Positions 42,950 through 50,996 of a stretch of 64,000 nucleotides of DNA are shown in pieces. Source of the stretch: Micromonospora endolithica. GTDB lineage: Bacteria > Actinomycetota > Actinomycetes > Mycobacteriales > Micromonosporaceae. The translations under genes and the position numbers were made by a program. Under the pieces are notes generated by a model, which ran no database searches, had not been told where the DNA came from, and was given only the letters and a program-made list of their open reading frames with translations. The stretch covers positions 496,001 through 560,000 of the forward strand of contig NZ_RBAK01000002.1 of NCBI RefSeq assembly GCF_003626595.1, read 5' to 3'. The stretch's first letter is position 1; each line of letters starts with the position of its first letter.

Positions 42950-45114
42950 CTGGGGCCAGGCAACGACGTCGAGCATTGCTCCTGGGCTGCGACAGCTTCA
43001 CCGACCCTTCGCTCGCGCAGCTACGGTCGCCCTGCCGAGACGTCGAAGAGCTAACCCGAGTGCTGCGCAGCCGGGACACCTGCGGGTATACGGTGACCGC
43101 TGAGGTGAACGCCGACAGCCGACAGGCGCAGCGCGCTATCGAAGGCTTCTTTTCTTCTGCCCGCATCACCGACGGCATGAACTTGCTCTACCTGTCTTGC
43201 CACGGCGTACAGGACAATCGGGGCCGGTTATACTTTGCGTTCACCGACACCGAGCGGGACTATCTTAGTTCGACCGCAGTGTCAGCCGACTGGGTCCGGG
43301 AGCGCATCAACGCCAGCCGGTCCAAGGCCACTCTCGTCCTGGTCGACTGCTGCTTCAGCGGAGCCTTCATCAAGGGCATGCAGGCCCGATCGGCTGGCGC
43401 CGTCAGCGTGGAGTCTCTGGTGCAGGACTTACCCAGAGGTAGCGGCGTAGCCGTCCTCACTGCCTCAGGCGAGACGGAAGTCAGCTTCGAGGACGCCGAG
43501 TCGGCCGAAATCCGCCCGTCGTACTTCACCGACGCCGTCATCGCGGGACTAGCAACCGGCGCTGCCGACCTGAACCGCGACGGTCAGGTCACGGTCGATG
43601 AACTGTACGAATACGTCTACGAACAGGTCGTCAGCGGGCCGTCACCGCAGCGTCCGCGTCGGCTCGGCATGGGCGAAGGAACCCTGGTCGTCTCGAACGC
43701 CGTCCAAACGCCGGCATCACCGTCCACACCTGTGATCGCGGCCCTCCCGAAGCCAGCGCGTACCCATCCGCGCATCGCGGATCCAGTGCTCGTCCGAGGC
43801 GTTCTGGGGTGGGTATCGTTCGACGGTGACTGGATCGTCATCGGTAAGGACGGCGTCGGCAATATCTACAAGGGCGAACGCCGCTACCACGTCAGCCAGC
43901 TCGCCGGAATAGCCGCCAAGGACGCCACCCGCTTTCACCACGGCTACTTTCAGGTTGTTCCACTCGGAGTGACGCCGGCCCCGGTCAGCCGCTTCGGCCC
44001 GCACGCCGGGCGACCGCCCATGACCGACGACAACTCAGTCTCCTTCAGCTGGCGCGTCAACGACGCCATGCGAAGCCTCCGTCACGCAGTACAGCTCGCG
44101 GTCAGCAACGTTCACAGCGGCACGACGATTCCGGCGTGCACCGAAGCTGCTTCAGCACCACACCCACCTCCCGCGCCTGGGCCCCGCACCACGGACGCCC
44201 GCACCAACACCAGCACGACACCAACGGTGTCCCCGGCCGTCGCTGCTCGTGGGTTCCAACCCCTCCCCGACAGCCACGGTGGGGTAATCAGCTTTGTAGG
44301 ACGGCTTACCCGCCAAGGCGGATCGCACCATGAGCAGGCGGCCACCACCGATATTGAGTACCACCGCGGGAAGCGGGACGCCTCACGCTGGGTCATCCGA
44401 CTACCACTGCATGCTCTCGACACGCTCGTGAGCAATCAGTTCGATGTCGTACGGTGGCTTGTCCCCTGGCGTCACCAGTGGGGCCGCGCCTCGGAAACGC
44501 CAGGACCAGTCGGCACCCCAGTGCCTTCGTGGCTGGTGGATCTCGCCCAGCACCTCGGCGGACACGCGGCACCAGCAGGATCCACCAACTCGACGTTCAT
44601 TCCCACCCCGGCCTACCTCGCCGGATTCTGCGCCGGCCTACGCGGCACCTGGGTCGACGCCGTCAGTGCACAGCTCGTACCCGCCGACCGCGTTTCCATG
44701 GCCGCCTGGCTCGCTCAACCACCCGCCAAACTCGACCTACCCATGCCGATCCACGAGGCAACGCTCCACGATCTCGAGAATGCTCGCCGTCGTGCACGAC
44801 GCGCCGCCAGGATCCGCTGGACGCTACGCGGCCTGATGTGGGCCAGCGCCACGCTTCTCCTCATCATGGAGATCGCCGCAATTGCGATCACCGCCGACGG
44901 CGGCTGGACCGGCGCTGACGGCAAGCCCACGGCCAACCAAACACCGTCCGCCGTGATTGCCAACGTCGGCTGCACCATCCCACTGATCGCACTGGTCGTC
45001 ATCATCATCGTCGACGTCCGGAGGATGCGCCGTGCACAGACTGCTTCGGCTACAACCGACCCGGCAGTCACGGTCACGAACATCGATCAGCCACGTACAG
45101 AGCAGCAGCCGTGA
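42946..45114 (+). CDS. Caspase-family (C14) protease with DUF4429/PH-like domain and two membrane helices
   Basis: GTG 42946, 722 residues. The caspase-hemoglobinase fold (about 5-250) starts RRALLLGCDSF and has catalytic H86 (LLYLSCHGVQD) and C136 (LVLVDCCFSGAF). After a linker, residues of about 281-390 resemble DUF4429, a bacterial PH-like domain (GVLGWVSFDGDWIVIGKDG, YHVSQLAGIAAKDATRFHHG, NSVSFSWRVNDAMRSLRHAV). A poorly known region (about 420-600) is followed by two membrane helices near 628-650 and 668-694. It is probably a membrane-bound death protease kept inactive until triggered, coupled to the EACC1-like protein. Confidence 0.85.
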   Translation: MTGARQRRRALLLGCDSFTDPSLAQLRSPCRDVEELTRVLRSRDTCGYTVTAEVNADSRQAQRAIEGFFSSARITDGMNLLYLSCHGVQDNRGRLYFAFTDTERDYLSSTAVSADWVRERINASRSKATLVLVDCCFSGAFIKGMQARSAGAVSVESLVQDLPRGSGVAVLTASGETEVSFEDAESAEIRPSYFTDAVIAGLATGAADLNRDGQVTVDELYEYVYEQVVSGPSPQRPRRLGMGEGTLVVSNAVQTPASPSTPVIAALPKPARTHPRIADPVLVRGVLGWVSFDGDWIVIGKDGVGNIYKGERRYHVSQLAGIAAKDATRFHHGYFQVVPLGVTPAPVSRFGPHAGRPPMTDDNSVSFSWRVNDAMRSLRHAVQLAVSNVHSGTTIPACTEAASAPHPPPAPGPRTTDARTNTSTTPTVSPAVAARGFQPLPDSHGGVISFVGRLTRQGGSHHEQAATTDIEYHRGKRDASRWVIRLPLHALDTLVSNQFDVVRWLVPWRHQWGRASETPGPVGTPVPSWLVDLAQHLGGHAAPAGSTNSTFIPTPAYLAGFCAGLRGTWVDAVSAQLVPADRVSMAAWLAQPPAKLDLPMPIHEATLHDLENARRRARRAARIRWTLRGLMWASATLLLIMEIAAIAITADGGWTGADGKPTANQTPSAVIANVGCTIPLIALVVIIIVDVRRMRRAQTASATTDPAVTVTNIDQPRTEQQP

Positions 45115-45250
45115 CCGATCGTCCTCGACTGACCCAACTGGGAGAGCTGGCTGTACCTGGCCACCGTCATCCACGTTGCATCCGCCGAGCCGTCGGCTGA
45201 GCAACTCCGCACGTCCCCATCCGCCCAACTTGATCTTTAACCTGTGCGTC

Positions 45251-45511
45251 GTGGGCGAGATTCACGGACTTTCGTGTTCTCTGCAGCTAAAATCGGCCGA
45301 AAATCAAGGGGCTTCAGATGCCGATAAATCCCGCATCTATAAAGCGCTCGTCGTTAATGGGCAATCGATGCACAGGAATGAAGAGATCCTGCATTGGATG
45401 AAGCAGTGGCTTAGCTGGAAACCCAATGACCCCTATGCGCTCGATGAATGCCGTCGCCAGTCGAGGAAGTTTTTTGAACTCAAGGCTTACGTCGACGTGG
45501 ATTCTGCGTGA
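45251..45511 (+). CDS. Possible small protein, 86 residues, low GC
   Basis: I propose GTG 45251. The DNA from 45240 to 45510 is markedly less GC-rich than its surroundings. The frame encodes a plausible helical, charged protein (GASDADKSRIYKALVVNGQS, ILHWMKQWLSWKPNDPYALD, RRQSRKFFELKAYVD). No family is recognised. It lies 136 bp after the caspase gene, could be a recently acquired part of the island, and might not be expressed. Confidence 0.4.
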   Translation: MGEIHGLSCSLQLKSAENQGASDADKSRIYKALVVNGQSMHRNEEILHWMKQWLSWKPNDPYALDECRRQSRKFFELKAYVDVDSA

Positions 45512-45848
45512 CCCTCACCATTCATGAAGTCACTCTACTGCCGCCGTCCGTGCACAAACGCCCAACTCGGGACCGTCACGTTCCATGACAGGAGCCCGCA
45601 ACCGGCGACCGCCATAACAAGGCCAACATGGCCGCGATCGACCGCTGATACCCAAGGAGGCACAACTTCGTGGGGCGCAACGAAATCCCAGCAACGAGCA
45701 CCCCAGACGGTGTCGAGACACGCGTCAGGGCTCCGGCGAGGTTCGTCCGTTGAGTTCCGAGTAACGCCAGCGAGGGGCGTGCACGGACGGCGTGGCGGTC
45801 AACGGCAATGAGAGTCGGTGGTTTGCGGCAGCGGCGCACGGGTCAGGG
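45512..45848. other. Intergenic stretch without supported gene
   Basis: About 340 bp of mixed composition between convergent genes. Frames on both strands have poor codon character. I see no strong hairpin or repeat. Confidence 0.4.
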
Positions 45849-46979
45849 TCAGCTCAGCCGGCCACCTGACTGCTCGGCCTCCTGGCGAACCAACACCACG
45901 AACTCCAACTTTCCGGGCTCCGCTGCATCCCATGCGGCCCCGCCCTCATCGGAGGGCCGTATGGGCTCGTCGTCGAACTCGTCGTCGGCGTACTCGGCAA
46001 ACAGCAGACGACACGACGCGATCCCGTCGAGCAGATGCTCCAGCAGATCCCGCGCCGGGCGCCGCGGATCCAACAGCGTCGCCCGTACCGGCTCCGATGC
46101 CAACACCTCTGCCCGCTCGGCAGCGGACAGTCCAGCGACCAACGACTGGATCCGGGCGTTGTCGGCGGCCACCCCATCCGGATCGACGATCACACCCTCA
46201 CCGGCCGCCACAGCAGCCCGAAGCAGATCCATCACCACCCGACGCGGAGACACCCCGCCATCCACGATCCGCCCCACCACCAGAGTCGGCACCTCCACCG
46301 ACACTGCCTGAATGTCATCGGCATCCGCGAACACACCAGCTGCACTGTTGCCGGACTCCTCGCCGGCGACCACCGCCGCGGCGGCCAGCCAGTGCGCCGC
46401 AGCCACACACGCGGCAGCAGGGTCCACCGCCACCGACAGCAGTCCACCACCGAGCGGATCCGCACGCAGCACCTCGTCGGCCGCACTGACCTGGAGCGGA
46501 GACGCATCCACACGATCCACCAAGGCCGCCTGAACCGCCCGACCCGACAGATCTCCCAAGCCGGCCCGACGCACCGCGTCGACCTCACACCGCACCTCGG
46601 ACACCACCGCGCCCGTCAGCGCCGCATCACCAGCCCCGTGCAGCACCCGACCAAGCCGATGCGCCGCCTCCTCAACCGGCTCATAGGAGACCAGCAACTG
46701 GCCGGAGGCATCCGGCAGGTTCGGCTCCTGCACAGCGTCGTGCACGACACTCCACCGCTCCTGCTCGTCATCACCGCCGGACGCCGGTCGGACATAGCTG
46801 CCCCACAACGCCTGGGACAGCCGGGTCAACTCACCCGTGAGTCGTCCTGCCGTCTCGGCCGAGACAGCAGGACGCAGCTGCCCCACGACCCGGGCACCCC
46901 AGCCCACCACCGCAGGCCACACGACCAACAACTCACGACGGACGTCATCGAATGCGTAGACCGACACGAGGACAAGCAT
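45849..46979 (-). CDS. Unrecognised 376-residue protein next to the right att site
   Basis: ATG 46979. An Ala/Val/Asp-rich, largely helical protein. It opens MLVLVSVYAFDDVRRELLVV, then has many helices (AETAGRLTGELTRLSQALWG, VEEAAHRLGRVLHGAG, ARIQSLVAGLSAAERAEVLA) and an acidic tail (EYADDEFDDEPIRPSDEGG). No signal peptide, clear transmembrane helix or catalytic motif is seen. Codon use is gene-like. It is the gene nearest the intact tRNA-Lys end of the island, where integrases often lie, but it has no recombinase motif. It could be part of the conflict system. Confidence 0.7.
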   Translation of the reverse strand: MLVLVSVYAFDDVRRELLVVWPAVVGWGARVVGQLRPAVSAETAGRLTGELTRLSQALWGSYVRPASGGDDEQERWSVVHDAVQEPNLPDASGQLLVSYEPVEEAAHRLGRVLHGAGDAALTGAVVSEVRCEVDAVRRAGLGDLSGRAVQAALVDRVDASPLQVSAADEVLRADPLGGGLLSVAVDPAAACVAAAHWLAAAAVVAGEESGNSAAGVFADADDIQAVSVEVPTLVVGRIVDGGVSPRRVVMDLLRAAVAAGEGVIVDPDGVAADNARIQSLVAGLSAAERAEVLASEPVRATLLDPRRPARDLLEHLLDGIASCRLLFAEYADDEFDDEPIRPSDEGGAAWDAAEPGKLEFVVLVRQEAEQSGGRLS

Positions 46980-47110
46980 TCCCAGGCACGCGGACCAGGG
47001 TCAAGCACGAATCCGCAGGATTCGATCATTGTTCGCCCAGGTCAGCCCAGCGATGCGACCTCCAAAACGTGGGCCTGGAGGAGGTCCCATCCGAGCCCCA
47101 CTCATGATCA

Positions 47111-47140
47111 AGGCCGTATAGCCCAATGGCTATACGGCCT
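47111..47140 (-). terminator. Terminator downstream of tRNA-Lys copy 2
   Basis: AGGCCGTATAGCC (47111-47123) and GGCTATACGGCCT (47128-47140) pair perfectly around CAAT, 10 bp past the tRNA 3' end. It differs from the terminator of copy 1, as expected if this side belongs to the inserted element. Confidence 0.75.
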
Positions 47141-47149
47141 GATCAGAGG

Positions 47150-47197
47150 TGGTGCGCCGCCAGGGACTCGAACCCCGAACCCGCGGATTAAGAGTCC
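47150..47197. repeat. attR-like 48-bp repeat within tRNA-Lys copy 2
   Basis: Identical to 41942-41989 and 18020-18067. Together with the 41.9-kb copy it bounds a 5.2-kb island (41990-47149) carrying the EACC1/caspase genes. Confidence 0.85.
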
Positions 47198-47225
47198 GCT
47201 GCTCTGCCAGTTGAGCTAGCGGCGC
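47150..47225 (-). tRNA. tRNA-Lys(CTT), copy 2
   Basis: Identical in sequence to copy 1, with encoded CCA, acceptor GCGCCGC/GCGGCGC and anticodon CTT. It is the intact gene at the right junction of the small island. Confidence 0.97.
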
Positions 47226-47412
47226 TCGTCGGCAACGGGGAGAACACTAGCACGCCCTCCGAGGCGGGTTCCAATCCGTTCTGCACCTCCCCCCTTCGGC
47301 CCCGCTTACCGGTCGAAGGGAGCAAAACGCCCACCGACCCCGGGCGGGGGCGTCGACTCCGGGCGTCGATACGGCACGATGTCCGCCAGAGGACGCGAGA
47401 ACAGAGGTGGGG

Positions 47413-48675
47413 ATGGGCACGTTCACGCGGTCCGGGGCGATGGTGGGTGCCCTGGCGCTGGTGGCGGCGGTGGCACTGAGCGGGTGCGGCACCGAGAAGC
47501 AGGAAGCGGAGTTCGTCGGTGGCGCCGCGCCGTCGGCGAGCGCCCCGGCCGGCGCGACGGGCTCCCCCGTGCCCGCGTCGCCCGGCGGACCGCCCCTGGT
47601 GGTGACACCGGCGAACGGCGCGAAGAGCCGCCCGGCGAGCGTGGAGATCGGCGCCGAGCTGCCGGACGGCGCGAAGGTGTCCGAGGTCACCCTGACCGCC
47701 GCCGACGGCAGGACGGTGAAGGGCCGGCTGCGCGCGGACGGCTCCTCCTGGGTGCCGTCGGCACCGCTCAAGTGGGCTACCCGCTACACCGCCACGGTGA
47801 CCGCCACGCGCGCCGACGGCACGAGCAGCGAGGGCACCAGCACCTTCACCACCATGAAGAAGCCCAGCCAGGTGATCAGCTCGGGCCTCTACCTCTTCGA
47901 CGACAAGACCTACGGCGTGGCCATGCCGGTGGTCGCCGAGTTCCACCCGGGCATTCCGCAGAAGGACCGGGCAGCGGTGCAGCGGCGGATGTTCGTCCAG
48001 ACCGACCCGCCGCAGCCGGGAGCCTGGCACTGGATCGACAACGGCTCTCAGGCCTACTACCGGGCCAAGGAGTACTGGAAGCCGGGCACCACGATCGACG
48101 TGCGGATCGCGCTGGCCGGCATCCCGCTGAGCAACGGTCGCTTCGGCAACGTCGACCGGACGGCGACCGCGAAGATCGGCCGCGCCTTCGAGATGACGGT
48201 GGACAACGCCACCAAGCAGATGACGGTACGGGAGAACGGCGAGGTCGTCCGCACCCTGCCGGTCAGCCTGGGCAAGAAGAAGACCCCCTCCTCCAGCGGC
48301 ACCATGGTCGTGATGGAGAAGATGGAGTCCACCGTCTTCGACACCAGGGACGACCCGGACCCGGAGAACCGCTACGTCACCGAGATCGACTTCGCCCAGC
48401 GGTTGACCTGGGGTGGCGAGTTCATCCACGCCGCGCCCTGGTCGGAGCACGTGCAGGGTCGGCAGAACGTCTCGCACGGCTGCGTGAACGTCTCCACCGC
48501 GCACGCCCGCTGGCTGTTCGGCAAGACGCTGATCGGTGACCCGATCACCATCAAGGGCACCGAGCGCCAGCTCGACGCCGGCAACGGCTGGACGGCCTGG
48601 AGCCTGAGCTGGTCGGCGTTCCGCAAGGGCAGCGCGCTGCCGGTGCCCGCCGAGGGCGCCGGGTCACCGTTCTGA
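47413..48675 (+). CDS. L,D-transpeptidase lipoprotein with Ig-like domain (first of tandem pair)
   Basis: ATG 47413 directly behind GAGGTGGGG; 420 residues. The lipoprotein signal has lipobox LSGC, with C25 lipidated. Ig-like domains (about 55-250) resemble those of mycobacterial LdtMt2. The YkuD catalytic domain ends with the signature SHGCVNVS, whose Cys is the nucleophile, and upstream EFIHAAPWSEHVQG supplies the His. It makes 3-3 cross-links in peptidoglycan outside the membrane. It is a close paralogue of the following gene. Confidence 0.93.
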   Translation: MGTFTRSGAMVGALALVAAVALSGCGTEKQEAEFVGGAAPSASAPAGATGSPVPASPGGPPLVVTPANGAKSRPASVEIGAELPDGAKVSEVTLTAADGRTVKGRLRADGSSWVPSAPLKWATRYTATVTATRADGTSSEGTSTFTTMKKPSQVISSGLYLFDDKTYGVAMPVVAEFHPGIPQKDRAAVQRRMFVQTDPPQPGAWHWIDNGSQAYYRAKEYWKPGTTIDVRIALAGIPLSNGRFGNVDRTATAKIGRAFEMTVDNATKQMTVRENGEVVRTLPVSLGKKKTPSSSGTMVVMEKMESTVFDTRDDPDPENRYVTEIDFAQRLTWGGEFIHAAPWSEHVQGRQNVSHGCVNVSTAHARWLFGKTLIGDPITIKGTERQLDAGNGWTAWSLSWSAFRKGSALPVPAEGAGSPF

Positions 48676-48688
48676 CGGAGACCGCCCA

Positions 48689-48704
48689 TGTCAGAATTCG
48701 GACA
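48689..48704. promoter_or_regulatory. Near-perfect palindrome between the L,D-transpeptidase genes
   Basis: TGTC-A-GAATTC-G-GACA: all positions pair except one symmetric pair beside the GAATTC core. It is 101 bp upstream of the second transpeptidase. It could be an operator; no regulator is assigned. Confidence 0.35.
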
Positions 48705-48805
48705 TTGCACTCGGAGTGTTTCGGTTCACCTTCTGGAACGGGTACTGGTCCTGACACGTCCGTGAGGCACGATGGGCAACCTGGCACCACGACTGTGAGG
48801 GAATC

Positions 48806-50086
48806 ATGCGAGCTGTCTCCGACCAGCGGAACCGGCACGGCGGCCGACGCCGGGTGCTAGCGGCGGGCCTGCTCGCCGTGGTCCTGGCGCTCACCTCCGC
48901 CTGCACCTCCGACGGCGGGAAGGAGCCCGGCTGGCAGGGCGGCGACGCCCCTCCGGACGCCCCGAAGGCGGCCGTCACCATCGCCGAGCCGGCCGCCGAC
49001 GCGAAGGACGTACCCGCCTCCACCGGCATCACCTTCACCGCGAAGGAGGCCCAGGAGACGACCGTCGAGCTGAAGGACGCCGCCGGCAAGTCCGTCGAGG
49101 GCACGCTGGCCCCCGACGGCGCGAGCTGGCTGCCGGCCGGCGCGCTGGAGTACGGCCAGACGTACACCGCCACGGTGACGGCGACCGGCGACGACGGCAG
49201 GTCCGCGACGGCGACCAGCACCTTCACCACCATGAAGAAGCCGGCCAACCAGGTACGGGTGAGCAGCTTCCTCGGCGACGGCCAGGTGGTGGGCGTGGGC
49301 ATGCCGCTGATCGTGAAGTTCAGCCGGAACGTGCCGGAGGACTACCGGGACGACGTGCAGCGCCGGATGACGGTCACCTCCACGCCGGCCCAGGAGGGCA
49401 TCTGGCGCTGGGTCAGCCCCACCGAGATCCGCTACCGCCCGAAGGAGTTCTGGAAGGCGGGCAGCACCGTGTCGTACAGGGTCCAGGCCGGGGGCCTGCC
49501 CATCGGTGACGGCTGGTACGGCCGCGCCGACCTGACCGTGGACATCAAGATCGGGCCGGCGGTGGTGATGACGGTGGACAACAAGACCAAGCGGATGACC
49601 GTCACGAAGGACGGTTCCGTGATCAAGACCATCCCGGTCAGCCTCGGCAAGAAGAGCACCCCGTCGTCCAGCGGCACGATGGTGGTGATCGAGAAGCTGC
49701 GCAAGACGGTCTTCGACACGTTCGATGAGCTGGGCCCGGAGGACGGTTATCGCACGAAGATCGACTACGCGCAGCGGTTGACCTGGGGTGGCGAGTTCAT
49801 CCACGCCGCGCCGTGGTCGGAGGGGCAGCAGGGCCGCGTCAACGTGTCGCACGGCTGTGTGAACGTGTCGATGGCCAACGGCGCGTGGCTCTTCTCGAAC
49901 ACCCGCATCGGCGACCCGATCACCGTCAAGGGCACCGAACGCAAGCTGGAGAACGACAACGGCTGGACCGAATGGAACATGAGCTGGGACGAGTACGTCA
50001 AGGGCAGCGCCCTGCCGTACGAGCCGGCGGCGGCGGAGCCGACCGCCGGTCCCACGGTCTCCCCGGAGATCACGCCGACGCCGTGA
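48806..50086 (+). CDS. L,D-transpeptidase lipoprotein with Ig-like domain (second of tandem pair)
   Basis: ATG 48806 with GAGGGA upstream; 426 residues. An arginine-rich start, hydrophobic core and lipobox-like TSAC (C33). The Ig-like domains carry the shared FTTMKKP linker. The YkuD domain shares EFIHAAPWSEGQQG and SHGCVNVS with its neighbour. Most of the catalytic half is conserved between the two, so this is a tandem duplication. Two copies may serve different growth phases. A strong hairpin follows. Confidence 0.93.
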   Translation: MRAVSDQRNRHGGRRRVLAAGLLAVVLALTSACTSDGGKEPGWQGGDAPPDAPKAAVTIAEPAADAKDVPASTGITFTAKEAQETTVELKDAAGKSVEGTLAPDGASWLPAGALEYGQTYTATVTATGDDGRSATATSTFTTMKKPANQVRVSSFLGDGQVVGVGMPLIVKFSRNVPEDYRDDVQRRMTVTSTPAQEGIWRWVSPTEIRYRPKEFWKAGSTVSYRVQAGGLPIGDGWYGRADLTVDIKIGPAVVMTVDNKTKRMTVTKDGSVIKTIPVSLGKKSTPSSSGTMVVIEKLRKTVFDTFDELGPEDGYRTKIDYAQRLTWGGEFIHAAPWSEGQQGRVNVSHGCVNVSMANGAWLFSNTRIGDPITVKGTERKLENDNGWTEWNMSWDEYVKGSALPYEPAAAEPTAGPTVSPEITPTP

Positions 50087-50100
50087 CATGGGCGGCGACG

Positions 50101-50134
50101 ACGAAGGCCCCCTCCGAGTGGAGGGGGCCTTCGT
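50101..50134. terminator. Bidirectional 15-bp terminator hairpin
   Basis: Perfect arms 50101-50115 and 50120-50134 with loop GAGT. It lies between the second L,D-transpeptidase (+) and tRNA-His (-), and can end both. Confidence 0.8.
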
Positions 50135-50143
50135 GGTGCAAAG

Positions 50144-50217
50144 GGTGACTGATGGGAATTGAACCCACGACAACCGGGACCACAACCCGGTGCTCTGCCA
50201 ACTGAGCTACAGCCACC
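50144..50217 (-). tRNA. tRNA-His(GTG)
   Basis: Cloverleaf with acceptor GTGGCTG/CAGTCAC, the anticodon loop TTGTGGT giving GTG, and T arm GTGGGTTCAATTCCCAT. The extra G at position -1 is encoded at 50217 and the discriminator is C, both typical of tRNA-His. CCA is not encoded, unlike in the tRNA-Lys copies. Confidence 0.96.
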
Positions 50218-50332
50218 ATGCCCGCCGCGCCGGTCGATCGCCCCGGGCGGGTGCGGAGAAATCATACCCCCACCACGGAGGCCGCCGTCCAGCGGGTTGC
50301 CGCCGTCGGCGGACCGGCGGGATCGGTGGACC

Positions 50333-50929
50333 TCAGAGCTCCGCGGCGATCCCCTTGGCCGTCTCCACGTCCGGGCCGGGCAGCGGCACGAAGATCGTGC
50401 GCCGGTAGTACTCCAGTTCCCGGATGCTCTCCCGGATGTCGGCCAGCGCCCGGTGCGCGAGGCCCTTCTGCGGCTGCCCGAAGTACACCCGCGGGTACCA
50501 GCGCCGGCACAGCTCCTTGATCGACGACACGTCGATCATGCGGTAGTGCAGGTGGTTGTCGAGGCGGGGCATGTCCCGGGCGATGAAGCCCCGGTCGGTG
50601 GCGATCGAGTTGCCGCACAGCGGGGCCGAACGCGGGTCCTTGACGTGACTGCTCACATAGTCCAGGACCAGGTCCTCCGCCTCGGCGAGGGTGACCGTGG
50701 ACCGGCGGACCTCGTCGGTCAGCCCGGACTTGGCGTGCATCGTCCGGACGATCTCCGGCATCGCGTCCAGCGCGGCCTCGTCGGCGTGCACCACCACGTC
50801 CACGCCCTCGCCCAGCACGTTGAGATCGGGGTCGGTGACCAGCGCCGCCACCTCGATCAGCTTGTCCCGGCCGAGGTCGAGTCCGGTCATCTCACAGTCG
50901 ATCCACACGAGAAGATCAGCCACCGGCAC
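50333..50929 (-). CDS. orn: Oligoribonuclease (DEDDh 3'-5' exonuclease)
   Basis: GTG 50929; 198 residues, the usual length. The DEDDh motifs are [36 protein letters not shown] and the [11 protein letters not shown] end with the catalytic His and Asp. [13 protein letters not shown] and YYRRTIF are strongly conserved in Orn. It degrades 2-5-mer RNAs and pGpG in the cytoplasm. Its location next to tRNA-His is common in actinobacteria. A second GTG two codons downstream is possible. Confidence 0.96.
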   Translation of the reverse strand: MPVADLLVWIDCEMTGLDLGRDKLIEVAALVTDPDLNVLGEGVDVVVHADEAALDAMPEIVRTMHAKSGLTDEVRRSTVTLAEAEDLVLDYVSSHVKDPRSAPLCGNSIATDRGFIARDMPRLDNHLHYRMIDVSSIKELCRRWYPRVYFGQPQKGLAHRALADIRESIRELEYYRRTIFVPLPGPDVETAKGIAAEL

Positions 50930-50996
50930 AGCCTACGCGCCGCCCTTCGACCGCGCGCCGCGCACCGACATGGAGAGCGCCCGCTAGGGTTTCCCC

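Noticed and set aside
45524..45811. 95-codon frame between island genes
   Set aside because: Poor codon character, no ribosome site, no recognisable sequence features.
41990..47149. A tyrosine or serine integrase in the small island
   Set aside because: None of the products has the R-H-R-Y or serine recombinase motifs. The 376-residue gene near the right att site does not match.
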